This document shows, one piece after another, positions 17,489 through 26,876 of a stretch of 64,000 nucleotides of DNA. A program made the translations under genes and the position numbers. Below the pieces are notes generated by a model, which did not search any database, was not told the DNA's origin, and saw only the letters and a list, made by a program, of their open reading frames with translations. This DNA is from Ardenticatenaceae bacterium (GTDB taxonomy: Bacteria; Chloroflexota; Anaerolineae; Promineifilales; Promineifilaceae). The stretch is taken from NCBI GenBank assembly GCA_020634375.1, contig JACKBX010000010.1, forward strand, positions 242,904 to 306,903, read 5' to 3'. Within the stretch, counting starts at the first letter, position 1. Every line of letters starts with the position of its first letter.

Positions 17489-18970
17489 CTAACTTGGCAA
17501 AAGGTTGTTGGTTTTAAGTAGGCGCAGCCCCTCCAGGCGCAAAGCAGCGGGCAGCAGAGTTTTGTAAATGTTGCAATGCGGGCTTTTGACATCCCAACGG
17601 CCGGTAGCGCGGTACGTTTCTAATGGGCAGCCACCGGTGCAACGATAGCGGAATTCACAATCGCGGCATTCTTTTTGGTCTACAGAAAGGTTTTGAATGG
17701 GGCCGAGGGCCATTGGCAGCAGTAAATCGCCATCCAGCATGTGTTCAGATGGCTGGTTGACGTGCATCTGGCATTGGGCCAGCCGCCCTTCGTGACTGAC
17801 TACAAGGTAGCTGTGCTGCACGCCGCAGGTGTGGGCATGGGCTTCAGCTTGTACGCGATCAAGGAGGCCGTTGAAGAACGGCCGTTCCGGCAGCATCTCT
17901 TCAAACACGGCGTAAGCAGCTAACATGCCGTCAATAATAGCTTGCTCCTCCAACGCTAAATCGGCGCGGTTGGCGCTAAGAAGATTTTGACGGTAAAAGT
18001 TCAGGCTGACAGGCAAGTCTCGTGCCAACACCCAGCGCACGGCTTCGGCCACATCACCTGCATTTTGCTGCGTAACAGTGATGGTAATGTCTGGCCGTAT
18101 ACCGCGAGGCTGCAAAATCTGGTCAATGGTGTGTGCAACGTGATCAAAGGTTGCACCACCGCCTTTCATGGGGCGCTGGCGGTCATGCGCTGCGCCTATG
18201 CCGTCCAACGAAATCATCAGCTTGACCTGTTCCGTCGCCAGCCAATCTGCGTCGGCAGGTCGCAAGTGAACGCCGTTACTCAGGATGACCTCGCGCAGTT
18301 CCAGGCTAGTTTGTTTTGCTAACGCCTGCGCCAGTTCGTGCAGTTGGCGCACCAGCTTAAAGTGCAATGTTGCTTCGCCCCCAGCGTACTTGAGCTTGAC
18401 GCGTTTGAAGCCATACTGCTGTGCGGTGGCAAAAATTTGCTGAACGGCTTTCCGTCCGGTGGCCTCGGCCATACGAGCGGAGGATTTGCGCACGTAGCAA
18501 TAGGGGCATTCCAGATTGCAGGCATTGGTGATGTGCATCCAGGCGGTGAGGGTTTGTGGGGTGGTGTATTTGGGGGTAACGGCCGTATCTTCTGGCAGCA
18601 GAAGGTTTTGGGCAGCAAGGTCGTGGTCAATGGGGTCGCGCAGGGGCTGCGGTGTAGCAAACTGCTGCCAACGCTGCCATGCCTCCTGGTTGAGGACGCT
18701 GGGACCGCCAGGGGCATAGGGACTGTAGGCCAGATGATTGTCGCCGGGAAGGGGTTGGGTGTGAGCGGTGGTTTGGGTGAAGTGGGGGATGAAAGGGGTG
18801 GTAGGAACGGCCGTTAACCCCATAGCCCCATCCGGGCAGGCACAGTCATGATCCATTTCGCTGCTTTCACCCTGTTCAAATACCAACAGGAATGCTTTAT
18901 CCGGGCAGGCGCAATCATCGTCGCGGTCATTAAACTGGCCGGTTAGCAGGATGGGGCGTTGGGTGTTCAT
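17489..18970 (-). CDS. Radical SAM/SPASM peptide-modifying-type enzyme with duplicated CACPD motif
   Basis: 493 residues. The radical SAM cluster motif C-x3-C-x2-C is at C151, C155, C158 (ACNLECPYCY). The GGE-like KYAGGEATLHF follows, and a C-terminal SPASM/twitch region holds C-G-V...C-Q-M-H...C-R-D-C-E-F-R-Y-R-C-T-G-G-C...C-N for auxiliary 4Fe4S clusters. SPASM enzymes mostly modify ribosomal peptides or proteins (sactipeptides, cyclophanes, quinone cofactors). Residues about 75-130 could be a peptide-recognition wing. The first 50 residues are unusual: D-D-D-C-A-C-P-D (17-24) recurs as D-H-D-C-A-C-P-D (40-47), looking like a duplicated Cys-rich peptide fused to the enzyme. Its ATG overlaps the stop of the upstream STAND gene (ATGA), implying coupled translation. 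Confidence 0.85.
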   Translation of the reverse strand: MNTQRPILLTGQFNDRDDDCACPDKAFLLVFEQGESSEMDHDCACPDGAMGLTAVPTTPFIPHFTQTTAHTQPLPGDNHLAYSPYAPGGPSVLNQEAWQRWQQFATPQPLRDPIDHDLAAQNLLLPEDTAVTPKYTTPQTLTAWMHITNACNLECPYCYVRKSSARMAEATGRKAVQQIFATAQQYGFKRVKLKYAGGEATLHFKLVRQLHELAQALAKQTSLELREVILSNGVHLRPADADWLATEQVKLMISLDGIGAAHDRQRPMKGGGATFDHVAHTIDQILQPRGIRPDITITVTQQNAGDVAEAVRWVLARDLPVSLNFYRQNLLSANRADLALEEQAIIDGMLAAYAVFEEMLPERPFFNGLLDRVQAEAHAHTCGVQHSYLVVSHEGRLAQCQMHVNQPSEHMLDGDLLLPMALGPIQNLSVDQKECRDCEFRYRCTGGCPLETYRATGRWDVKSPHCNIYKTLLPAALRLEGLRLLKTNNLLPS

Positions 18971-21900
18971 AGACTTTCCTTGGATACGGCCGTGTCAACT
19001 GCAACGGGATCGTAGTAATCACCAAAACAATCCAGCAAGAATTCTTCTAAATCACCAAAATTCTCCAGTTTCAATTTAGCAACACGGTAGCTTTTACGGA
19101 AATCCCGTTCATATCGGTAAAAATCAACCATTTCGACGGCATTAAGTTTTTTCAAAAAGCTGTATAAATCATCGTATGCGGCTGTTAAAGCGCTTGATCC
19201 TGGTGCAAACAATTGAGCATAAGCCAACGACAACGTATAAGATTCTGCCGCACGCTTTAAATGAGTTTGTAGTTCATCGTTCTTACGTACACGTTCCCAC
19301 CGTTCCTGCTGCGGCAGACTTATATATTCAGCCGTCAACAATTCGGCATTTTTGCGGAACCGCATAAACGCTATTTGCCCATAAAGATTATGCATTTTGC
19401 TAAGCTGCTTAAAAAGGTACGCTGGCGTCTTAGCTGAGTCAGGATATTTGCCACTTTTAGTCACCCGTGCCTTCACTTTCAATTTCCGCTCAACGCCCCG
19501 TACTAACTGCTCCCCTTTCGTCAATTCACTTTCTGCTTTCTCCTCCAAACCAGCATAATAATTCGTCCAGGCGGCATTTACCAATGCATCAAGTTCCAGA
19601 TGTGGCAGCTTCAATTCATTGGCTAAACGCGCCGCATCATTCAAATACATCAGAGCATTATTATGGCGACGGCGCCAGATTTCTGGTGTCATTTTCTCGC
19701 GTGAATACGCCACCCAATCCCGATACAAACTGCCCAATTCTAACTTCGCCTCAATCAAGCGCACTCGCTCCCCACTGGCTGGGCCTTCATAAAAAATCTC
19801 ATGCGCCTGCTGCAAAACGCGCTCCGCTTCTAAGTATATAGCCTCTGGTGACTCTTCTCGCAGCGCTGATACCGTTCCTGTTGCAATACGCCGCAGCGCT
19901 TCCCCAATTTGCAGCAAAGACAGCCCTGCCGCTCGTCCATCACTTACATAATTAGCAATGGCCAGTGCCCGCGCACTGGTATCCAAAGCTTCTTCTGGCT
20001 GTTTTAAATCGTTCCATATCAGTCCCAGCGTATTATATGAATAGGCAATGGGCAGCAGTTGCCCTTCAAGAATTCGCAAATCAAGCGCATCTTCACAAAC
20101 TCGCACCGAACGCTTACGTCCAATCTCTACCAAAGCACGCGAAAGATTATTTCGTACCGTTGCTTTGAGCGCAATGTCTGATGGTGTTATCGAGCGGAGA
20201 TAACGCAATGAAGCGGCATAATTGCGTATACCGCTGCGGAAATCGCCCAAACTTACATAACCAAAACCCAAATTTATGTAAGTAGAGGCGATAAGAAACA
20301 GTAATCGTTCATATGCTGGATGGCCTATAAAACCGTTTTCATTTCGTTCAGGGAAAACGGGCGTATTTATATCGGCCCGGCTTAAAGCAACCAGTTCTTT
20401 TACAATTTTTTCAAGTGCAGAAACGGCCTGTTCGATATTTTCACCTGAATAAATGCGAGCCATTTCCCGCCAGCATCCTCTATCAGAGCGAGCCAATGTA
20501 TGGTTCCAACTATCATACTCGTGTTTGTTTTTTAATTGGTGAGCTTTGGCTTCAATATCATCAGCCAATTGAATGGCCTTTTTATACTGCTTGCGCATAT
20601 AAGGTCGGACAATCCACTGCACCGCATCATCTTGTTGTGCTGCACGTCGCAATACCTGCTCTTGCGTTTCGCCACGCTCAAGTGCTGCTTGGCGAGCCTG
20701 TAAACTAATAAACTTAAAAGCAGCTTGGTCATGCATTACACGCCACATTTCTGCCTGGAACATTGTTTGCCGCGGCTCATTATATGAAGCCATACGTATG
20801 CCAGTCATTCTGAAATAAACGCCATTGAAATTTCTATCGGGATCGAGCAAGAGCAAGTAATGTAGGTTCTCAAGTTCTGCCTCAAGCAGAAGCGTAGCTA
20901 AATTTTCTCGCTCTTGTTCATCCAAGAGTGACAAACGCGGCATTTGTGTATTAAGAATTTTTGCCGGAATTTCCACACGGATCTTCGACAAATCATCCAC
21001 AACAAATTGATGCCGTTTATCTCGTAACCGTTGAATCTGGTTTTCGGCCCAATTTTGTAAACGTTGGTAAAGTTTTTGCCGGGCCAACACCTCATGCTTT
21101 CTAGATGATTCGTTAGCACTGATAATTTCTGCATATATTCGATATACTTCATCTTGCAAGCCAATTTTGCCACCCGTTTTGGAACGCACAATCGCCAACG
21201 TTTTTATATTATTGATTTCTTCTTGTATGACTTCTAATCTTTCGGAGTTTTCTACCCAGTCTGCCGCGTCTTGTTTCGGTGTACTATCTAATGCAAAGTG
21301 AAGTTGGTTAATTGTGACGCCGCGCGGGGCACGCACCAACACTTGCAATATCTGAGCCTGTAAGCTGCCACCTCCCTGAAATAACAGATTGATGACTTCT
21401 TCTTCTATTTCCCGGCGTGCTTGTAATAATTCTGGCGTTTCTTTACTGCCATCTGTTTTTACTCTTTCAAACGCTTCATCATATGACATCTGAAGTGGTT
21501 CTGGTAACGAGCGCCCTTCAATAAGTACGTCGGTATACATAGACAGGCGCACAGGCTGCCCCCCTGTATATAACCAGATCAACTTTTGTTGGTCTTTATC
21601 AGATAATAGAGAGTCCAAAGTAGCACGAGTGTCCTCAGCTATAGCTTGTTCATCACGTGCTGCTACCGCCCAGTCATTTGAGAGTTTCTGAAAGTATTCG
21701 GCCGTTTCTGCTTCGCTAAACGGTTCCAGATTTATTGGGATTTCCTCGCAAAGTGGGCCCGCTTTAGCAATTGCCTGACGCAAATCATCAAAGAAACGTT
21801 TCCCCTCTTCCCCTCTGCCGGCAATAAGCAGCGTAGTGTTAGTAAACTTTCCTCCTGCGATTTGCTCAATCAACCACTGTTGCGTAGCAAAGACAAGATC

Positions 21901-22476
21901 GGTTGTGTTAAGCAACTCTCTTTCCAATAGCCACTCCGAACTGACGATTGCCAACTGTTCGGCTGTATCCAAAGGAATCATTAAACGCTGCTTTGTAGCA
22001 ACTTTTTCATAATCTGACCAAAATGCTTCTTCTGCTTCTTGAGCAGCAGTACGGACAGCAGAATATGCAGCGCCAAAATCGGTCATACGACGATATCTGT
22101 CTTTTTTGACAATGTAATCATTAAAAAAGATTCTATTAGCCCATGAAAGCGGATCTCCCAATTTTTGTATAAAATGTTCTCGTGTGTGTAATTTAATATT
22201 TGTAAAATCGACCAAATCACAATAGGCAAGCCGTTTCTTTAATGATGTCCAATCATCTTCTGGTAGAGGGGGCCCATACATTTCACAGAACTCTGGTTGT
22301 CCCAGACGACGCAGCACTTCTTCTAGTATTCGGGTTTTCCCTAATCCGCCAGGGCCTTCTATCATGACCACCCGGCAGTGTGTCCCAGAATCAATTAAGG
22401 ATTTCCAGATACGTTCCATTTCAGTTTTTCGACCAACTAGCTGGCGGGTTCTATCTGTTGCCATTAACGGTTGCAT
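18967..22476 (-). CDS. STAND-type ATPase with C-terminal helical (TPR-like) repeats
   Basis: 1169 residues. It begins with the usual LVGRKTEMERIWKSL lead-in, then P-loop GPGGLGKT (41-48) and a Walker B-like RLMIPLDTAEQL near 165. Long helical segments follow, including TPR-like units around residues 700-850 (ASTYINLGFGYVSLGDFRSGIRNYAASLRYL; YNTLGLIWNDLKQPEEALDTSARALAIA). No enzymatic effector domain is visible. A GAGGAGG lies just before the ATG. It overlaps the radical SAM gene by four bases and follows the ATPase at 22490 by 13 bases. The gene lacks the ACGGCCGT octamer over its whole length, unlike most neighbours, which suggests a separate origin. Confidence 0.8.
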   Translation of the reverse strand: MQPLMATDRTRQLVGRKTEMERIWKSLIDSGTHCRVVMIEGPGGLGKTRILEEVLRRLGQPEFCEMYGPPLPEDDWTSLKKRLAYCDLVDFTNIKLHTREHFIQKLGDPLSWANRIFFNDYIVKKDRYRRMTDFGAAYSAVRTAAQEAEEAFWSDYEKVATKQRLMIPLDTAEQLAIVSSEWLLERELLNTTDLVFATQQWLIEQIAGGKFTNTTLLIAGRGEEGKRFFDDLRQAIAKAGPLCEEIPINLEPFSEAETAEYFQKLSNDWAVAARDEQAIAEDTRATLDSLLSDKDQQKLIWLYTGGQPVRLSMYTDVLIEGRSLPEPLQMSYDEAFERVKTDGSKETPELLQARREIEEEVINLLFQGGGSLQAQILQVLVRAPRGVTINQLHFALDSTPKQDAADWVENSERLEVIQEEINNIKTLAIVRSKTGGKIGLQDEVYRIYAEIISANESSRKHEVLARQKLYQRLQNWAENQIQRLRDKRHQFVVDDLSKIRVEIPAKILNTQMPRLSLLDEQERENLATLLLEAELENLHYLLLLDPDRNFNGVYFRMTGIRMASYNEPRQTMFQAEMWRVMHDQAAFKFISLQARQAALERGETQEQVLRRAAQQDDAVQWIVRPYMRKQYKKAIQLADDIEAKAHQLKNKHEYDSWNHTLARSDRGCWREMARIYSGENIEQAVSALEKIVKELVALSRADINTPVFPERNENGFIGHPAYERLLFLIASTYINLGFGYVSLGDFRSGIRNYAASLRYLRSITPSDIALKATVRNNLSRALVEIGRKRSVRVCEDALDLRILEGQLLPIAYSYNTLGLIWNDLKQPEEALDTSARALAIANYVSDGRAAGLSLLQIGEALRRIATGTVSALREESPEAIYLEAERVLQQAHEIFYEGPASGERVRLIEAKLELGSLYRDWVAYSREKMTPEIWRRRHNNALMYLNDAARLANELKLPHLELDALVNAAWTNYYAGLEEKAESELTKGEQLVRGVERKLKVKARVTKSGKYPDSAKTPAYLFKQLSKMHNLYGQIAFMRFRKNAELLTAEYISLPQQERWERVRKNDELQTHLKRAAESYTLSLAYAQLFAPGSSALTAAYDDLYSFLKKLNAVEMVDFYRYERDFRKSYRVAKLKLENFGDLEEFLLDCFGDYYDPVAVDTAVSKESL

Positions 22477-22489
22477 ACCGGAATCCTCC

Positions 22490-24088
22490 TCAATTGATGG
22501 CGGGCCACGTTATTTTTGGTTTATTTGTTGCAAGATAATTTAGTAGGCTTGCTAATTTCCTGTTCCGCTCACATACCTCAATTATTCCAATCACGATTGG
22601 GTTTTTCTTTTGCTCAAAATTCTCGCATTCAATAACAAGATCAAAACACAGGGTACGCAATTCCCCTAAATCGAAATGTGCTTCCATTAAAAGACGAAGC
22701 TCTCGACGAAACTTTTGATGCAGACGTTTTTTGTTTTCTACCTTCAAACCCTGTTGCATACTCTCATCTAAGGAAATCCCATAAGTAATCATCGGTTCAA
22801 TTTCTAGCAAACGAAGCTTTTCCAGATGGCTATCCTGAGCAATAAACCTTTGTAACAGGATGATAAAATAGTCTTGAGGTATATCTAGTATTATGGTTAC
22901 ACTACCTCGTTCTATACTCACAAGTTGTATTCTTTCTGAGTTGACAGCCAAGATAGATGACAATTCAGAAAGAAATTCGTTTCCAGCAAATTGATTAATA
23001 TCTTTATCAATCCACAGCCTCAACCGAATTGGTGTGAGGCTGCGGACAAATTCTTGAACCCCTGGTGTGATCTTGTAACTATTATCTATGTTAGTAATCA
23101 ACATATAATCTTGGAGGGTCTGAACTGTTTCCCAGACAGTTGAGAGGGGGTGATCTAAACGCGTGGCTAATTCTTCAACTGCCCACTCAGGAGGCAATTG
23201 GCTGATTGATTGCAAATGTTTCAATATTTCATCTATGTTGTCTAGTGGCATTAATGCCATTATGCCCCGTTTTAACAAATCGTTCGCAACTGGTTTTTGT
23301 TGGTTTATGTATTGAAAACGCCCCTCCAAAAACAAGAAATGATTGAGTCCTAAATGAACCCAATTATAGCCAGGGACCATAGCCAAAATTTCGGTCAACG
23401 GCAGGTCAGGTTCCTCAGATTGGCTAATTAATTTCTCCAGTTGATCGCGTCCCTGCTGCGAGATATTGATTGGAGAGGGGAGGGGCTTCAGGACACATCG
23501 CTGTTCTGTTCGACGCAATAAAGATGAATAAAGTCTTTGAGATTGGCGTAAAGCAATAATCAACCGCCAATTGAAATGCGCGATAATTGGTTCCAAAATT
23601 TGTTTTTCGACAATTCGCCAAGCTGCAAGGGAAGGTTCATCACCACCATCAACAAATAAATAGATGGGCTGTTCTGGCCAGCAATGCATACTAGCATATC
23701 CTGCCACCTTAGTCAGAGTGGTAAATATATCTTCAGTCGCTTTTGTGCTCGGCACAGAATCGCACTTTTCTTGGAGGTTCTCGGCAAAATCTGACACATA
23801 TTTTTGTAACGCAGCATGGTCGATTTCACGTTTTCCTAGAGAACCATTTAACAGGAAAGCCGTGACATCAATTTTGAATATAATTTGTCCTTCTTCCTGG
23901 AGCAGGTTTTGGAAATGGGTCAAAAACCAGGTTTTGCCATTAGCAGGCGGACTGGTAATGGTTAAGACGCGACGACTGCTGGCTTGCCACTGGCGGGCAA
24001 ATTCTAATTCTTCCCGACGCTCGACAAATAGGTCTTGGTCGAAATCTCTGCGAATGTTGTGTATTTTGGATTTAAGATCGTCAGGCAT
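22490..24088 (-). CDS. P-loop ATPase with C-terminal effector-associated-like domain
   Basis: About 532 residues from ATG 24088 (GAGGGG upstream); a longer frame to 24118 would overlap the preceding gene. F-V-E-R-R-E-E-L-E leads to a P-loop, SPPANGKT, near residue 50 and a Walker B-like IYLFVDGGDEP near 155. After a winged-helix-like stretch (WAVEELATRLDHPLSTVWETVQTLQDYMLI), the last 75 residues, ELRLLMEAHFDLGELRTLCFDLVIECENF..., resemble the small helical death-like effector-associated domains that occur with STAND ATPases in prokaryotic conflict systems. I cannot assign the exact numbered family. It overlaps the upstream ATPase by eight bases. Confidence 0.7.
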   Translation of the reverse strand: MPDDLKSKIHNIRRDFDQDLFVERREELEFARQWQASSRRVLTITSPPANGKTWFLTHFQNLLQEEGQIIFKIDVTAFLLNGSLGKREIDHAALQKYVSDFAENLQEKCDSVPSTKATEDIFTTLTKVAGYASMHCWPEQPIYLFVDGGDEPSLAAWRIVEKQILEPIIAHFNWRLIIALRQSQRLYSSLLRRTEQRCVLKPLPSPINISQQGRDQLEKLISQSEEPDLPLTEILAMVPGYNWVHLGLNHFLFLEGRFQYINQQKPVANDLLKRGIMALMPLDNIDEILKHLQSISQLPPEWAVEELATRLDHPLSTVWETVQTLQDYMLITNIDNSYKITPGVQEFVRSLTPIRLRLWIDKDINQFAGNEFLSELSSILAVNSERIQLVSIERGSVTIILDIPQDYFIILLQRFIAQDSHLEKLRLLEIEPMITYGISLDESMQQGLKVENKKRLHQKFRRELRLLMEAHFDLGELRTLCFDLVIECENFEQKKNPIVIGIIEVCERNRKLASLLNYLATNKPKITWPAIN

Positions 24089-25379
24089 GTAACATCCCCT
24101 CATTGATAACATTGTCAACTATAGGGGAAAGCAAAGAGGGTGTATTATCTGACCAATTCTGGAGGGTTTGTTGTAGATCACTATTGGTAATTGTGGGCTC
24201 AATCGGTGTGCGATTGACGTGGATGTTTATAAGTGAACTTAATATCTGGATGAGGCGGCGTGGTGATTGTTGAGCAGATTGTATAAGCTCACTTTCTAAG
24301 TCTACGGGACTCTCCTGGCTCGTCAGCACTTCAATTCCCCTTATCCAACTCCCAGCACTCCGAAAACGGTTCTCGATGAGTGCATGCAGCAGTGAATAAT
24401 TCCATTTTATTAAAGCAGAAAAAGAAGGGGAAATCAATGTATTATCGGGTTGTGAGAAGAAGTGTTGTGACTTGCTTTTTATCCGTTTGGGCAAAAAGAG
24501 TTTTAATGATATAGGGATTTGTGTGGGGAATTCTGGTAGAAGTTTGCTGATTTGATGAAGATGGGTGAGCAAAGAGTTGATGTCGAATTGGGGAGTATCT
24601 GCGGCGTCTAGTAAGTAGTAAAGTTGCTGGAAGCCCAATTGCTGAGCTAGGATAATACCTTGCTGAAGAACGGCCGTTTCCTCCACAACCTCCCTCTTCT
24701 CCCTCTCGCCCACATCCAACACCTGCTGCAAAAACTGTTTGCGGGCCTTCGTTAGCGGCGTGTAGCGCACCACTACCCGCTTCCAGGTGCGCCACCAAGG
24801 GGAAATGCCTGTCGGTACGTCTGGTGACTGCCCCTGACGCAAATGGCGTCTAAGACTGCGATGAAAATTGGGGATGTGCTGATGCCAGTAGTGACTGAGT
24901 GCCGTCGTCAATTTTGCGTCTGGCACAGATGGTAGTGTGTCAAATCGTTCAATGGTTTGCACAAAGAGGTCAGTGGCCAGGGCTTGGGTAAAGGTTTGTA
25001 GGGTCGGAGCGATTACGGCCGTTCCCGGTTCCCCTTTCCCCAATTCCTGCGACACGATCAAAACCTGCTGTGCCAGTCCGCGACATTGCGCCTCCAGCGC
25101 ATAACGCAGCGTCGTTTTCCCGCTGCCAATGTCGCCATACACGACTGCATGGCCGGACTGCTGCAAATTTTCTAACAGCGATCCTTGCCCTTTTGCAGCA
25201 GGTAAATCCACAAAATAAGTGAGGAAAGGCGGGTCATCGCTATTAATTTGTAATTCTAATTCGGCTGTAGCATAGGCAAAGGGATCATGCTCCAACCCCA
25301 AAGTTCGATAGATATATACATTGCGCGGATTAGCGCCTGTACCCACATTTTGTTGTGGCAAAACCTTTCCCTTACACAA
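24081..25379 (-). CDS. P-loop ATPase (AAA/STAND-like)
   Basis: About 432 residues if it starts at TTG 25379; the true start is uncertain (a GTG at about 25350 is an alternative). Y-I-Y-R-T-L-G-L-E-H-D-P-F-A precedes P-loop YGDIGSGKTT near residue 79, and a Walker B-like YYLLDAAD lies near 265. The lead-in with LGLxxDPF is common in AAA-type ATPases that act with other signal ATPases. The C-terminal half has no recognised motif. It is second in the operon and overlaps the next gene. Confidence 0.65.
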   Translation of the reverse strand: MCKGKVLPQQNVGTGANPRNVYIYRTLGLEHDPFAYATAELELQINSDDPPFLTYFVDLPAAKGQGSLLENLQQSGHAVVYGDIGSGKTTLRYALEAQCRGLAQQVLIVSQELGKGEPGTAVIAPTLQTFTQALATDLFVQTIERFDTLPSVPDAKLTTALSHYWHQHIPNFHRSLRRHLRQGQSPDVPTGISPWWRTWKRVVVRYTPLTKARKQFLQQVLDVGEREKREVVEETAVLQQGIILAQQLGFQQLYYLLDAADTPQFDINSLLTHLHQISKLLPEFPTQIPISLKLFLPKRIKSKSQHFFSQPDNTLISPSFSALIKWNYSLLHALIENRFRSAGSWIRGIEVLTSQESPVDLESELIQSAQQSPRRLIQILSSLINIHVNRTPIEPTITNSDLQQTLQNWSDNTPSLLSPIVDNVINEGMLHA

Positions 25380-25501
25380 ATACTAATAATCCAGGGTATA
25401 AATATCAACAATAACAATTCCATCTTATCATTGAAACCAACAGATAACTGACCACTCTCTAACATGAACCTTACACGAGTCTGTCAGCAATATAGTTGGA
25501 T

Positions 25502-26794
25502 TCAAAGAAGGAAGTTTTCCAGCCAGTATCCCCGGTCGCGCCGATTTTGCAGATATAAGTTTTTCCCGTTAATGGGTTCGATTTCTTTACGCAGGCGGCT
25601 GACCAGCGTGTTCAGGTTGCCAGGGCTGCCGGCAACTTCTTGTAGTATTCCAGGGTTCGGTTGACCGCGCAGGTCAAAAAGTTTTTTCAGTAGTTCGTAA
25701 GGCTGCTGGTCGAGAGAAACAAATTGAGGGCCGCGCCATACGCCGTTACGAGCGGTTTCCAGGCGCAAGGGGATATGACGCTGGTAAAAGTGGTAGACGG
25801 CCGTTTCTAGATCGTCTGAAGGATTCTGTTGTGCAGACAACATCAGCAAAGTTTCGGCCCATTGCAGCCACCCGGCTATAGATTCTGCTGCGTACAAACT
25901 CTTTATTTCAGTTTGCGCACGCTGCAAGACGGCCGTTTCCGCCAACCCCTTCAATGAATTGCATGCCCCCTGCGTAGCTACCTTCATATGTTGTCCAACA
26001 ACCTGTTCAATAACTGCCTCATTGTTTTGCAGCCGAATAACAGGAAGACGACCGTTATCAGATTGCAGTAAATTGAGTTGTCTAGCTGCTGATTCTGGAA
26101 TCGCCGCACGGATAGCAAATTCAGGGTACTCAAACAAATCCAGCCATCCCAGCAACTTGCGCAAATCATTCAAATGCGCTTCTGCTTCAGCCTCGTTCAA
26201 ATCTAAAACGAGCAGTGTTTGCGGATAGCCAAGTGCCTGAATTAAATCAATCAATTCATCTAAAAGGTTCCAAGTATCAGCTTCTCCGATCACAGTGGAA
26301 TACAAATCAATCGAAGCATCGGGAAAAGATGGTGCTGGTGTCAGATGGCGTAGTCGTTGATAAAGACGTGCTAAAGTACGTCGCCCTAAATGTTTTTCTA
26401 CTAACCAATTTAAAAATTCTAGCCGTGTGTCGAGTTCGGTAACGGCCGTATACAATTTTGCTTTATCGCTCAGTAGTCGCACTACCTCTGTCGCCGCCGC
26501 CGCTAAAATCTGGCTCAAGTGGCTGCCACCGGGAACCCAGGGACGGTTGCCTCCCGGCCAATGATGGGGGAGATACTGGATTAACAGGGTAGGTTCATCG
26601 AGTTTGTACTGTAGGGCAGCAACGGCCGTAGACTTCCCGCTCCCCGCTCCCCCAACCAACACTGCCGACGCCTCAGCCTGTGCAAAGCGTGTCACCTCTG
26701 GTGTGCTAACAAAACAATCCTGCCACCATTGCTGCTGCTGCTCCGGTGTCTGTGTGTTCGTTGGCATAAAAGGCCAGCGTTGATAGGTTATCAT
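25502..26794 (-). CDS. P-loop ATPase with C-terminal winged-helix (OmpR-like) domain
   Basis: 430 residues, first gene of the operon. P-loop VGGAGSGKST lies near residue 48-57, with Walker B-like TLLVLDLNEAE near 195. The last 75 residues, F-V-S-L-D-Q-Q-P-Y-E-L-L-K-K-L then L-V-S-R-L-R-K-E-I-E-P and R-R-D-R-G-Y-W-L-E, match the recognition-helix and wing pattern of OmpR/PhoB-type DNA-binding domains. This implies a DNA-binding or protein-interaction output. AAAGGA precedes the ATG at 26794. It is divergent from the cysteine desulfurase-like gene with only about 80 bases between them, so it may control both. Confidence 0.75.
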   Translation of the reverse strand: MITYQRWPFMPTNTQTPEQQQQWWQDCFVSTPEVTRFAQAEASAVLVGGAGSGKSTAVAALQYKLDEPTLLIQYLPHHWPGGNRPWVPGGSHLSQILAAAATEVVRLLSDKAKLYTAVTELDTRLEFLNWLVEKHLGRRTLARLYQRLRHLTPAPSFPDASIDLYSTVIGEADTWNLLDELIDLIQALGYPQTLLVLDLNEAEAEAHLNDLRKLLGWLDLFEYPEFAIRAAIPESAARQLNLLQSDNGRLPVIRLQNNEAVIEQVVGQHMKVATQGACNSLKGLAETAVLQRAQTEIKSLYAAESIAGWLQWAETLLMLSAQQNPSDDLETAVYHFYQRHIPLRLETARNGVWRGPQFVSLDQQPYELLKKLFDLRGQPNPGILQEVAGSPGNLNTLVSRLRKEIEPINGKNLYLQNRRDRGYWLENFLL

Positions 26795-26843
26795 TGGCTA
26801 ATTATCCTTTATCTCACTCACATAGTGTACAAATTCCTATGCT

Positions 26844-26870
26844 TTGACACAACTGCATCCCATGTATAAT
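26844..26870 (+). promoter_or_regulatory. Promoter of desulfurase-like gene (leaderless)
   Basis: TTGACA (26844-26849), a 15-base spacer and perfect TATAAT (26865-26870). The ATG at 26877 begins exactly 6 bases after the -10, where transcription should start, so the mRNA would have no 5' leader. The short spacer is a caveat. Confidence 0.65.
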
Positions 26871-26876
26871 TCCGTC

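Noticed and set aside
17281..17592. 103-codon frame overlapping the radical SAM 3' end
   Set aside because: It is in another frame across the terminator and lacks a ribosome site.
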